64,000 nt of DNA from Nilaparvata lugens. Taxonomy: Eukaryota > Arthropoda > Insecta > Hemiptera > Delphacidae. Both the position numbers and the translations under genes were made by a program. Positions 22,294 to 35,100 of the stretch are shown piece after piece; positions within the stretch are counted from its first letter, which is position 1; each line of letters opens with the position of its first letter. The notes beneath the pieces are model-generated. The model saw nothing but the letters and a program-made list of their open reading frames with translations, was not told the origin of the DNA and ran no database searches. The stretch spans positions 16,177,872 through 16,241,871 of the forward strand of contig NC_052506.1 of NCBI RefSeq assembly GCF_014356525.2, written 5' to 3'.

Positions 22294-25200
22294 TTACTGT
22301 GGATTAGGCTGATAGTTATAGCCTGGATACTGTTGCTGCTGCGGGGGTCCTTGCTGACCCCCTGGGCCGGCGCCTTGGGGAGGGGGAGGCCGTGAGTACT
22401 GTGGGTAGGAGGCAGGGCCCTGGCCAGGGCCGGGCGGGTACGACTGGGCGTAGGCCTGAGGGTAGTTCTGCGAGTACTGCTGGGCGGGCGAGTAGGCCTG
22501 CGATGACACAGCGGTCGGCGCCGGGCCGTAGCCGCCGGGGCCTTGCGGCGGGAAGCCGCCGGCATTGGGAGGTGTCTGACTGTTGGCCGGCGCAGGTGGC
22601 GGGTAGTTTTGCGGCGCACTGGTCGGCGGGTAGGTCTGAGTGGACGCAGACGGCGCCGCTGTTGTCTGCGAGTAGGCGCTCTGTGGGTTGGGCGAAGCGG
22701 CCGACGCCGGTCCCCCGTACCCCGCTGGTCCTGCTTGGCTGTTGAACCCGCCTTGCTGGCCCTGTTGCGACGGCGGTGGCCCTCCCGGCCCCCCTGGCGG
22801 CGGTGGATAGCTGCCCGGTTGCTGCTGCTGTTGCTGTGGCGGGGGTCCACCTCCACCACCCCCATATCCTCCTGGATAATTGTTTCCTCCAGGATTGTTA
22901 TAATTACCTGAAACAGAAATTACATTTTCATAGGATAAGAAACAAAATTATTGGAAATAACATGGCAATCAAATTTATTAGACAATATAATCTAAAATCT
23001 CATCATCTACATGGCAACTCAAAAATTTTAAGCGAATTAGTTTGAATTATTAAAAAAACTAAGGTATGATAAATGAATATATAATTATTCCATTATTAAT
23101 ATAGACATGAAGAAGGGTTGAGCTTACAATATAGCCCATATATTGTAGTTCTGATTTTTAAATATATTGTTTAGATACATAAGAGAAGTAAGAGAAGACC
23201 AGAACCAATTTTTCATGCAAAATTTCTTTGTCCTGACTACAGAGTGCCCCAAAAACATCGTATTTTCGGTTCATTTTCCAGTTTTTGATACAGAAATACA
23301 CAGCTATGAATATAAAAGAAGGCCATTTTTTGTGTGTGGAAATATGGGTTAAAGTACACTCAACAATGAATTTCCCATTTTTACAACGAGTTTAACTTAT
23401 GATTTACGAACATTTTACGAGATCTCAATGTGAGGAGAATGAAGGTAGTGATTATGGTTGAAGCTAAAAATGAGGTGTTTTTCGAAGTAGAAGCATTGTT
23501 ATCAGGTGTACCTGGAAATCTACATGAGATAGAGCGCTCTACCTGGTCACAGGTTGTAGAGCACAGAATTACGACCAGAAGATTTTGAATTATAATTTTA
23601 AATGTAGACATTAGGAAGATATTGTTGATTAAAAACTGAAATTCATTAAAATTGATTTTTCTCAATGAGTATGATCTGGCCCCTGGTGCACCGGGGCAGA
23701 CGAACCGCGGTCCATGGGAGCTTTTGACAGTTCATAAATCGGTCGCCATCTTTGATTATCCTGCACCGGTGCAGAATTCATGAACCGGTCGCAAACATAT
23801 GATCCACAAAAGGCTAACCAGAACCGGAGAGCTCCTATTGGTCGAAAGTTTTAGGAGCGTCATATGAACATCTGAAGTGAATAGTCGATGCCCTCGAAAA
23901 AGGTAAAAGTTGAAATAGAGGAGCAAAGCAAGTACGAGGCACTTTATTCTTTTGAAAATATATTATATCCCATTATAGAGAACGAGGAAGTCCATTCATT
24001 ATTGGCAGGTAAGTTTATTATTTGTATTATATTATCAACAATTAACTTAGTTTGGTATGATTATTTTATTAAAAATGTTATGTATGTGCTCATTACACAA
24101 TCTATCCAAAAATGCCTTGACGTTGATTGGGAAATTGTAAATATTAACGCTTTGTTAATATTCCATAAGGACATGAACATAAAATAAATTTATTTGTTCA
24201 CACTAATTTATTGTAGAATAGAAGAGAGCATAAGCATGTTTGTGTTTTGAAAGATATAACCTACATTTGTGGTGAAACCAAACAAGCTCCAGTGTTTACA
24301 CAGAATAAATAGATTTCAAAAGTGCGCGCCAAACGGCAAGAATCGGTTCATGTCAACCTTCCCATGGGAACACTAGCGGTGCACCATTAAAAGCTGGTTT
24401 GGCAGCCATATTGTGGTGCACCAGGGGCAGTGGATCTTGTCCTCCCAGAACGTACAAATTTTTGAAAAATTGTAACTCAGAAATAATTGAAGATAGAGCG
24501 TTCCGAATGATCTCATTCTATTCAGAATTTCATAATCTGGAAAAAGGCAGTAGTGAATTTTTCAGTCCGATGGCTGGATTTGGCGAAAATAGCTGAGGAC
24601 TGAAAAATGAACCGAAAATCCGAGGTTTTTGAACCTCGAAAATTTTGTATGAGAAAATTGGTTCTGGACTTCTCTTATGTATCCAAACGATATATAAAAA
24701 AATCAGAACTACAATACAATATCAAGCACCGATGTAGGCTATTATTATAATGACTGGACTGATGTAGAAATTTCAAAATATTCTTTTCCTACAGTTACCT
24801 TAAAAAGTGACCATTCCTGCACTGATTACAGAACGCAAAGAATCACTTTTCCGCTCTAGTGCGCAAAGTATTACTTTGCGTACTCTTAATATTTCGCTTA
24901 TTATCTTGAAGTCATCCCAATCAGCTGTTGACATTATTCGCGTGTATTTTGAATGCGAATTTGTTCTATCTATATTTTTTCTGATTTTCAAATAAATGAA
25001 AATGAGAAATCATTAAATTATACATTTTGAATATTATTAATTATTATTCATTATTTCAAATAATATTTTTTCCATTCATAAATTGATTGATTGAAAAATT
25101 ATTTAGAAATTAAGATTTACTCAAAATTATTAAAATTTTCAAATTAATTGGATTAATTTTATTTCTAATTTGAATAAATTATCGATTATTAATTTTCAAT

Positions 25201-26119
25201 TGGATTATCAAGTTAAAAATAAATTAAAGTTGTTATTAATAACAAAATTATACAGACAAACATTTAATGGATTTCAGCCATAATTTTACCCATAAACAAC
25301 CACTTCTCATATTCAATTGTAACTGTAGGGAAAATTTAATGTGAAATACGTGCGCAAAGTTCCTCTGCTGCACTCAAGAAACCATTCCGCCCTCGCCTAC
25401 GGCTCGTGCGTAAACGTTTCTTTCGATTCAGCAAACTGTCACTTTGCGCACTAGTTGCACAAATAACTAACTATTGTGTTTCTTTGCATCTTCTTGCTAG
25501 ATCTAGTTGATAATAGACAACGTAAATTCAATGAATAAGTACAGAAATTGTACTTAAAACGTTATATTGTGGCTTTATTCTTACTTATTTTATATTTTTA
25601 GGTTTCAATTATTTATCTATTTTATTTTAGTATTTTTCTCTCCTTAATGCAAGCTCTCGACCAGACATTAGTCTTGTGAGTTTCAAGTTCTTTACGTACG
25701 GTTAATAATTTTATTTTTGGTAATAATATTTACGAATTTGTAGAAAGATATAATAAATTTGAATGGGTTCAACCAAGAATAATGTACATGGAAATTAAAG
25801 AAAATGTCACAATCTCAATAAAAATTATGTGAAAGTTATGAACACACGATTATAATAATTATTATCTATTACGAACACAATGAAACCTATTTGCAGTTGA
25901 AGACATGAAAACAGTGAAAATAGAGAGTAGAAGAGAGTTTACCTGGCTGATTGGGTTGATTGGGTGCAGGCCCCGGGTAGCCACCCGGTCCAGGCTGGTT
26001 GTAGGCGTTGGCGTTGGGAGGGGGGCCGTAGGGAGAGCCCTGCTGGCCACCGGGAGGCCCTGGTGGATAGCCGGGGCCCGGGTAGTTGGAAGGAGGCGGC
26101 TGTTGCTGCTGTGGGGGCG

Positions 26120-26150
<31 letters not shown>

Positions 26151-29100
26151 CGGGGGCGGTTGTTGCTGCTGCTGTGGGGGCGGCGGCTGCTGCTGTTGGG
26201 GGTGTTGGGGAGGTTGTTGTTGAGGTGGGGGCGGTTGCTGCTGTGGCTGAGGGGCCTGCTGTGATGGTGGCTGTGGGGGCTGACCTTGCGGTTGTTGCGG
26301 GGGCGGCTGTTGTTGTGATTGGGGTGGCTGCTGCTGTTGGGCCACATTGGGAGGCGGTGGCCCACCACCACCCATCGGTCCATACGGCCCCCCTTGTGGT
26401 CCATAGGGACTCCCCTGCTGAGGCGGCGGGGGTGGCTGGCCTTGGTTGGGTGGACCTCCGTAGCCACCTGGTTGGTTGCTCTGTGGATATCCTCCTGGCC
26501 CACCTGCCTGTGATGGATATGTCTGCAACAAACACACATTTCCCATTCAACCCAATAATAATTCAGCATTTCCTAGTAACCATAGTTGAAGAACATTACA
26601 ATCGGAGAGGATTTTACACCACATTTATTCAATTTGCTATTATTTTGCACTACAGATCCTGAATTTGAATATTTTGTGATATTATGTTTGTTGTTATAGC
26701 TATTGCATGATGTAATCTTGCATATTGTATGTGTGTGTGTGTGTGTAAAATCAAGGTCTATAAAAACCGGTCATGTCACCAATGCTAATTTGGTCATATT
26801 GAGTGTAATCGGGAGTTTATCTGGTCATAAGCTCAGACTAAAATCAAGTTAACAAACTTCTGCGATCTAATCAGTTGAATGCCGGCCAGGGTTGTGGTCC
26901 GAGTGGTCTGACGCGTTGCAAATTCAGTCTGGTGGTGTGTCATATAATCCCGCCCAGGATTTGATCTCATATCCATGCATCATATCACGGTATGTGGATT
27001 ATTCACAAAAAAATAAAAATAAAGTAACCAGGTACTCCCATTGGACAGGAGAACAATTATTAAAAACAGTAGCACCACCAAATTTCATTGAAATACTTTC
27101 TAATTACTTTGCGATGATCTGAAGTTTGGTTCTTTCATTTTCATGATCATTCCTCTCATTAACAGGTTGGCTGCCGTGAGATACGCAGGCGCTCCTCAGC
27201 CAAGTATCACCCATAGGCCGTGAGGATCCATGCTTGATCCTCAGGCTGCGTTCTTTTCAATGCTTTCTTTATCGGTCAGGCCTGCTCAACATGTCCCGTT
27301 CATATTATGTGGCATGTAGATAATAGAATTGCCTTCTCACTGATTCAAACGCCATCTCTAGTATGTTGTCGACTATTGAAGTATGTTCTCAGTTTCAGCT
27401 GGTCACTCGGTTGTTTACAAAGAAAGATTACTGTGTTTTTTGAAGTTGATAGTTCAGAACACTTCAAAATTTGTTTTTATATAATTTATCAATGAAAATA
27501 ATATCAATTTTGTTCAAAAAAGTAGTAATATTCATCAAATTCTAATCTAACTATGTAGGCATAAGTGATATCAATCAGTGAGTTATTTTAGGGGCTATTA
27601 ATGGAGTTTGAGGTTAGTTTTGGAAAATCAACATCCTATCTATATTATTACTATCTTTACACTGATAAATGAATAATACATGCAATACAGATTACCTATT
27701 GGGAATGAGTACGTTATCTGTAGGCCATGAGGATAGCCGGTGATCCTCACCATTTTTTTCGAAAATTCGAGGTTTTATGAAGGTTTTGGTGCAATATCAA
27801 GAATATTCCTATATTTGGAGCAATGTACATTGTTTATCTCTTGCGGCCCAGGGGGGTGGTTTTCATTTTAACATTACGGCAGCCAACCTGTTAAACACAC
27901 ACATATCTAGCTAGGTCCAAGAGGATAAGGTGTGAGGCAATGTAGCTAGAATACATGTATTATAGGTACCTTGGTGTGAGGTATGAGGTGAGTTACCTGT
28001 GAAGATACTTGAGTTTGCCCAGGATACTGGCCCCCACCATATGGCTGCGGATAGCCTTGAGGTCCACGATACTGACCAGGTCCGCCACCTGATTGAGGCC
28101 CTACAAATCAATTCAATCAGAAAATTGTAAACCATCAGATTTTGTCAAGGGAAAAATATGAACTGATCAACTACAAGAAAACTAAGAGAATCTTAGCGAT
28201 TAGTATTGACGTATGCAGTGTTTCAATACAAATTTTATGCCCAGTTTCACCAAGCTCGGTCAAAACATTTGAACATTGTAAAACTGGGTACGCTTTGTAT
28301 GAGTGCACTGTAATTATCGATAGATGCTATCGCCGTAGAAATCATATGTTCCAGTGCACTCGTTGTGAAGCGTTCAAATGTTTAAAAGAGTCATTGTAAA
28401 AATAGGTAAATATTTATTTTCAAATGAATAATTATATTGATGATGTTCAGATAAATCCTTTTCTGCTGTGAAAAATAATCTATTACACAAATCGATGTAA
28501 TTACTAAATTGAAAGAGGGCACGAGGTTGGAAACAATCCCATTTCAGATTGACAGTGCCTTCACACTATTTAACCCTAAAGAGACACACGGGGGTGTTTC
28601 ACACTCCAGGGAGTTTTTCTTCTGTTCTGCAGTTGAAAATAACAAACAGATGGGAAATTTTGCCCAGTCTAAATTAGGTTTATAGCATTGTCAACTGCTC
28701 TCCACCACTCTCAGTCAGTAAAAGCATTCTTCTACAAGGTCACCAGCTCATCTTGTTCTTCGTTTGGGGTGTCTAACACCCTAGAGTGTCTTTTACGTAG
28801 GACTTTATCAAATACTTTTATTATAAAGATTTACTTGTATTGAGCACTATGAATGTGGTATGGTATGATTGATCAGAGTGGAATAAATGCTATGATTCTC
28901 TGTAACTTGAGGTTCGAAACAATAAAGTGAAGAGACGTGATTTTTTGATAAAGTTGTCATTGGCAATGATCAAAGCGATTCATTCAAACCAGATTAGGAG
29001 CTCTAACACTCAAGCGGAACATACGTACTTCTAAAATTAGTATAAGTATTGATAAGCAGTGCTTTACTTCCGATTTCTGTATGCACTTGGAACAAAAATG

Positions 29101-32100
29101 ATTAAGAAATGATAAATTATGGGCTACTATAAGTACTTATTTTCTCTATATTTTTCAAAGAAACATGCAAAATGAAATTGGGGTGTTCAACACCCCAGTG
29201 TGTACTGTGTTAGCATGAAGTAAGTGTGTCTCTGTAGGGTTAAACTAATTTAATCTTAAAAAAACTTTATACAGTATATATCTATCTATCTTCATAAAAA
29301 ACAATTATTTATAAAAGAATACGCTCAGAATAATCCTGAGTAATTTATAACAATGATTACGTCAAATTTCTATAAATCCACATGATGTGTGTGATATCTA
29401 TTATTCTCAAAATACTTCCCATTCATGCCTAGTCCACACTATCGCCAAATCGCTGGTCTTGCCAACACTGCAATGCTATCATTTGTGGATGCTCGGCTGG
29501 CCACTCGCCTTCGTTTGACAAAAATCTGAGCGAAGTCAATCGAAGGCCAATGAAGGCGAGCGCTGGCAAAGCAGCCATCCACACGCTCGCGCTCGTCTTC
29601 ATTTGTATGCATTGGACGATAATGTGGATGCGGCATTATATATCATTGAAATGTTTTCATTTTTACACTTTACATAAAATTATAAGAGTTGAGGGGGAAG
29701 TTGAGGCAATAGCACTATTAATAACACAATTTCTGTATATATTTATATATCTGGCTATTTTTATATGGATGGTTATTTATGTTCAACGGATCTCGAAAAC
29801 GGCTCTAACGATTTTCACCAAATTTGGAACATAGTAGGTTTATGATACAAAAATTCGATTGCACTAGGTCTCATCCCTGGGAAAACTAGCTGAAAGACAT
29901 GGAAAGGATAATTCATCCTTGGAAAAACAGATGATAATTTCGTCGTCTGTCGATAACAGAAGATACGTGTGTCTGTGTGGGAGATCAGCTGTGTAATCAA
30001 TCAGCTTACCGTATCTCGCGAGAAATCTAGAAATTTTAATAGACTCGATCAAAATAATCTGATTTGTTGAAATGACAAATGGTATATCATAATATTCAAA
30101 GTTAATAATTATTTTACAGTTTCAAGTTATTTTGTTATTCAATTTGGTTTGTAAACAATCTAAATTAGAACTTTTCTGTTTTTAAATATTTGGACTGAAA
30201 TTGAACCTGAATTCAAGTGTATAGAACATAACCTACTTTTTGGACCATTTATAGTGTATAAATCGAAATTTGGGGGAGAAATAGTTTTGGGCTGTGTCTG
30301 TTAGACCTTCCCCAATCATTTTGAAGAATTGTGTTCTGTTTATCAATAAATAAATAACGAGCGAAGCTCGGTGCCCCAATATTAGTGAGTGATGACAACT
30401 TGACACTGGAGGAGATAGTGAAAGCATTAATAATTGAAAACATAGTAAGACTACTGACGTTGTTGGGCCATGTTTTGCTGCACAGACGGCATCAGCTGCC
30501 CTCGATAACCAGTCTGTTGAGCAAAGTTGTTGACGCCTGGTGGACCCTGGTTGTTGGGAGGTCCTTCAGGGCCAACGGCAGGACCCCGGTCCCGGCCCAG
30601 GCCCGGGGCCCATCATTCCCATCTGGTGGCCAGCTATAGGCTGCGGAGGCTGAAACACATTCAACTTATACAATTAAGAAGCCATTCACTCGATGAAAGT
30701 TATTTCATTCTTTCAATCACGCGACTGGTCGTGTGATTGAGTAGGGCGCGACTACCGGAAGGCTAAATGAATGAATGGATTTATTTATTTGCCAAAAACA
30801 AATGAGATCGAAAAGAAGAAGAACTCGATATGTAGCTTGCTTAAAATAGACTTGTTTCTCCATCTCTAGACTTTGACTTATCATTGACAAATCTTCCTAA
30901 ATCAAAAATGTCTTGTTTTCTCAGTAAATTGGATACAAATTACTTGGAAATATTGCTTAAAATAAATCATTTAATTGCTTAAACTAGACTTGTTCCTCTA
31001 TCTCTAGACTTTGTTTGACTATTCATTGATAAATCTTCCTAAATAAAAAATGTCTTGTTTCTAAGTGTTTTCCCAGTAAATTGGACACAATAGTTAGATC
31101 TCAATTTACTTCATCAGTGATATTTCAATAGAACTAATAAAATGTGTAAAATAAGCAGCTTGTAGACAGGGAATGTAGAGTCGGAAAATTACTGATGGCC
31201 AGTGCTTGTCATTGATTCCATTAATTTCCAATCGAGTTAGACAGATGTTTGGTAAATGGAACCTGATGGTTCCTTGTAGAAGTAAAAGTTTCAATCACTT
31301 CCACTTAACATATTATTTACATTAATAATAGCTTTATAGTATATTCTTACCGGTAGAAGATTCTGCACATTTTGATTTGCATCCGCTATTGAAGTTAGAT
31401 ACACAAGATTTCTGTGTAATATATGTTGATATCTGAAAAATACAACATAATCTGTACAGTTGAATGCGAGAGCCAAGTCGATTTGAAAACGATTTTTCAA
31501 TGTTTATTAATTTGAGTTTTTGTTGCACATGAATACACTCCACAAACTAAAACAGTTTTTTATAGGTAGAAAATTGGATTTCTGTAATCATAATAGACAC
31601 TTAGCAAGTACAATGTTATAAAATCTTTTTTAGGAATAAACTTTTTTCATAACAGCAAGCGATGGTTTCTATTGTAAAAAATGCGCCTGAAAAACTTACT
31701 TGTTTGAAAGGTCCATAAAAAAGAAAGTAGGCTACTTTAAATATTGTTTAGATTCTTTATTCAAGAATATAGTATTCCAAACAATCTTCATCTGAGTAAA
31801 ATGAGAGAGAAATGGATGATTAAATCTGGAAATAAAATGAGTGAAAAAAGCTCTAACGGCGTAGATTCATTGCTGTTCTTTTGAACAGAGCAACTGACGG
31901 GAGATTCATTGCTGTAGATTCATTGCTGTTCTTTTGAACAGGGCAACTTACGGGAGGAGGGGGGATTTGTATCTTGAGATGCGACTTCTCATAGTCAACA
32001 GGTTAAACTGGCGTACCGCTTGAATTTGTTTTATTTGTCTAATCCAAAAACCAATTTGCACATTAATTGATATGAATTCTATATAAGAAGAAATGTTCTC

Positions 32101-35100
32101 AAATAATGCATCTTAAATACTACCATTTAACTCAAGTTAATATGATAATAGTATTAAAATAAATTATTGCACACTTACTGTAAACATTCTTGACCCTTTC
32201 CTTTGCTCTGATACTCTTGAATAGTTTGAATTAGCTGACTGTTTTCATCAAGCATCTGAAAGTAATCAATATGAAATTATGATAGCTGTTCTATGAGTTA
32301 AATTACTTCAACATCGACTAATTTATGACTTATGAATTTAATTAATAGATTACTTTTTAATCTAAATCTGATCAATTTTCAGAAGGCACAACCGAATAAT
32401 TATTTATCAAGATATGTAAAAAAATTATGTGAAAAATGTGCTTTACTTCCTCGATAAAAATTCAGGATTCATCAAGTTGAAACACAGTTTGCTTTGCTCC
32501 AACCCATGTAAACTCTCAATAAAAATTATATCTAATGTCTTTGCGGTATTAATTCCACAGAAATTAAATAGAAGGTAGGTAGTGTATTTGTTCTGTAAAA
32601 TTAGTATATTTTGCAAACATGTTGGTTGGACTTGGATCTACAGGACACTTGGAGACTCAAGGCAGAGCTATATTCTCAACATTATAATTATAAATCGAGA
32701 GGATCTCACAAGCCAGGTATCTCTCAATTACAATCGTTTACTCTATCAGAAACCTTATCACATCAAGGTAGTTATATATGAACTCTTTCTTTTCAAGTGA
32801 TTCAGTTACTGAGTATAGGCACCAATGTCGCAATGAATAGTGATTTCCGAAAATGTGGCTCATGCAAGATGGGAAAAATAAATGAATTAACAGTATATGA
32901 TTAAAGTATAACTAAATTGAAAAATTGACAGTTCTATATAGTCCAGTCACTATATACATTGGTGCATGCAATTTATATTGTAGTTCTGATTTTTAAATAT
33001 ATTATTTGGGTACATAAGAGAAGTCCAGAACCAATTTCTTCATGCAAAATTTTCTTGTGCTGGATACAAGGTGGCCCAAAAACCTCGGATTTTCGGCTCA
33101 ACTTCCAGTTTTCAGCTATTTCTGTAAATCTCGTAATCGGACAGAAAAATTTGCTTTCACCTTTTTTCTAGATTATAAAATTCTGAATAAAATGAGATAA
33201 TTCGGAACTCTCTATCTCCAATGAGCACTGAGTTATGATTTTTCAAAAATGATTGAAATTTGAAGAAAAAATCAATTTTGATGATTTTTAGTTTTTGATC
33301 ACCAATATCTTCCGATTGTTACCGTTTAGATGTATAATTCAAAATCCCTCTAGGAGTATTTTTGTGCTCTACAATCTGAGATCATGTATCGATATTTCGC
33401 TCTATCACATATGAATTTACAGGTACACCTGACAACAATGCTCCTTTTATTGTAAAAAACACCTACTTTCCAGCTTCAACCATCATCACCAACTACATTG
33501 CCCTCACATTGATATTTCGCACAATGACATAAGTTCAAGAGATTATGTTCTATGAGAATCACCCGTCAAATGCACTTCATTTCAGTATTTCCTAGTGTAG
33601 AGACGCGCTTAAGGATACCTCAAAGATCACAATTTCAAACACATATAACTTTTGACACTTTTGAAATTTTGCATGAAGAAATTGGTTCTGGACTTCTCTT
33701 ATGTACCCAAATAATATATTAAAAAATCAGAACTACAAATAAATTGCAAGCACACCCTTTTTTATGTTTATATTGACTGGACTAATAAAGTATTAATGCA
33801 TTCAATGTCGAGAAACATGAGAGAAAAACCACTCAAGCTCAGATTATATTAGCACATAAGAATGACTCTTTTGGCTTTACTTGAAAAATTGCAGAACTAT
33901 CACAATCTTGCCTGTTTTATTAGAGTGCATCCAAAAAACAGGTATGCAGGAATTTTGAAAGCACTTGTCTGTTTGTTAAAGCTCCTGACATAGCAACCAC
34001 CCAGGCAGTACGAAAGCTGATACCGGTAAGAGGATTTTGTTGACCACTGGAGGTTTCACTTAGTTTGATTTGAGTTATTATTATTTATTCCATTTCACAA
34101 TTACAACATCAAATTAATGAGGGAAAATCAACAAGATAAACCCAAAACTGAGTTTTGCCAGACATTTGAATCAGCAACCTTCCTGCCCAATAAGAGTTTT
34201 ACGGATTCACTATTAGGTCTCTTTGAGCCTATTGAAGTCGTAAGCTATGTTGAGGCAAATGATCGAATATTTAGAATGCAATAGCTTCCTTGGTAACATG
34301 CAGTATGGTTCTAGAAAAAGCAGGTCCATTCCATCAACTGAGCTCTCTCTTTCTCAGAGAATACAGAGGGTAAAAGAGGCTTTTGAAGATCAGAGATCAA
34401 TTGCGTTGGTATTGACCGAAATCTCCAAGGCAATTGATTTTGTGTCTTGTTGAGAAAGCTGACTAGATATGGATTCAAGGGAAGAGCATGAAAGATGGTT
34501 GCTGACTACCTCAAGGATAGAGGACAGGTGGGCGCCACATCAAAAGCAGAAAATGTAAAGCATGTGGCACCCCAAGGCTCAGTACTTAGCCCGCTGCTGT
34601 TCTCGTTGAATATCAATGAATTGCACCTGAATAGGTTACTTTTTACTTATGACAACACCATTATTAATCAGGAAAAACGGCCTCATGACGCTAATTTCAA
34701 ATATCAAATGCTCTCCATTTAAACTAAAGTTAAATAAGACACAGAAGATTCTGTACTCTTAGCAGTACAAAGATTCTTGTTTCTTAGCCTGCCACCTTAC
34801 TAGGTTCAAGAATTTATATGAAATTTTCATGGGAGGCACTTATCAACTAGGTTTGCAAGAGAATCTCACATGGAACTCGAGGGCAGGTGAACTAGAAAGA
34901 GCATCCCTGTTGCCTATAACTTAAAGAATCAAGGACAGTTTGGCTGTGTGAATGTTCATCTGCCTGCCAAACTTAGAACGCGCCCAGCAAATGTGTTCAA
35001 GAACTCATTGGAGGAGCTTCTTCGTTGGAATATTTTAATGGAAACTTTGATTGGATATGATGCTGCCTACAGTATAACTTACCTCATGCATTATATTTTG

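Larger units (their letters stand above)
23099..24760. mobile_element. Foldback DNA element with a nested insertion
   Basis: The left part (near 23145-23215: TTGTAGTTCTGATTTTTAAA, CATAAGAGAAG, AGAACCAATTTTTCATG) is the inverse of the right part (about 24640-24725), and the right end reads TGACTGGACT. It is the same family as 32941-33782. The left terminus is degraded. A second element (23677-24432) sits inside. Located in SS18 intron 6. Confidence 0.55.

Noticed and set aside
22200..22911. Long Arg-rich and other frames on both strands across SS18 exon 7
   Set aside because: They are shadows of the true Q/P/G/Y frame, which joins in phase with exon 6 and ends at 22294.
25862..26662. Several open frames over 200 residues across SS18 exon 6, including a plus-strand Ala/Val-rich one
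   Set aside because: Low-complexity CAG/CCN repeats keep all frames open. Only the YPSQAGGPGG frame fits the phase and SS18 composition.
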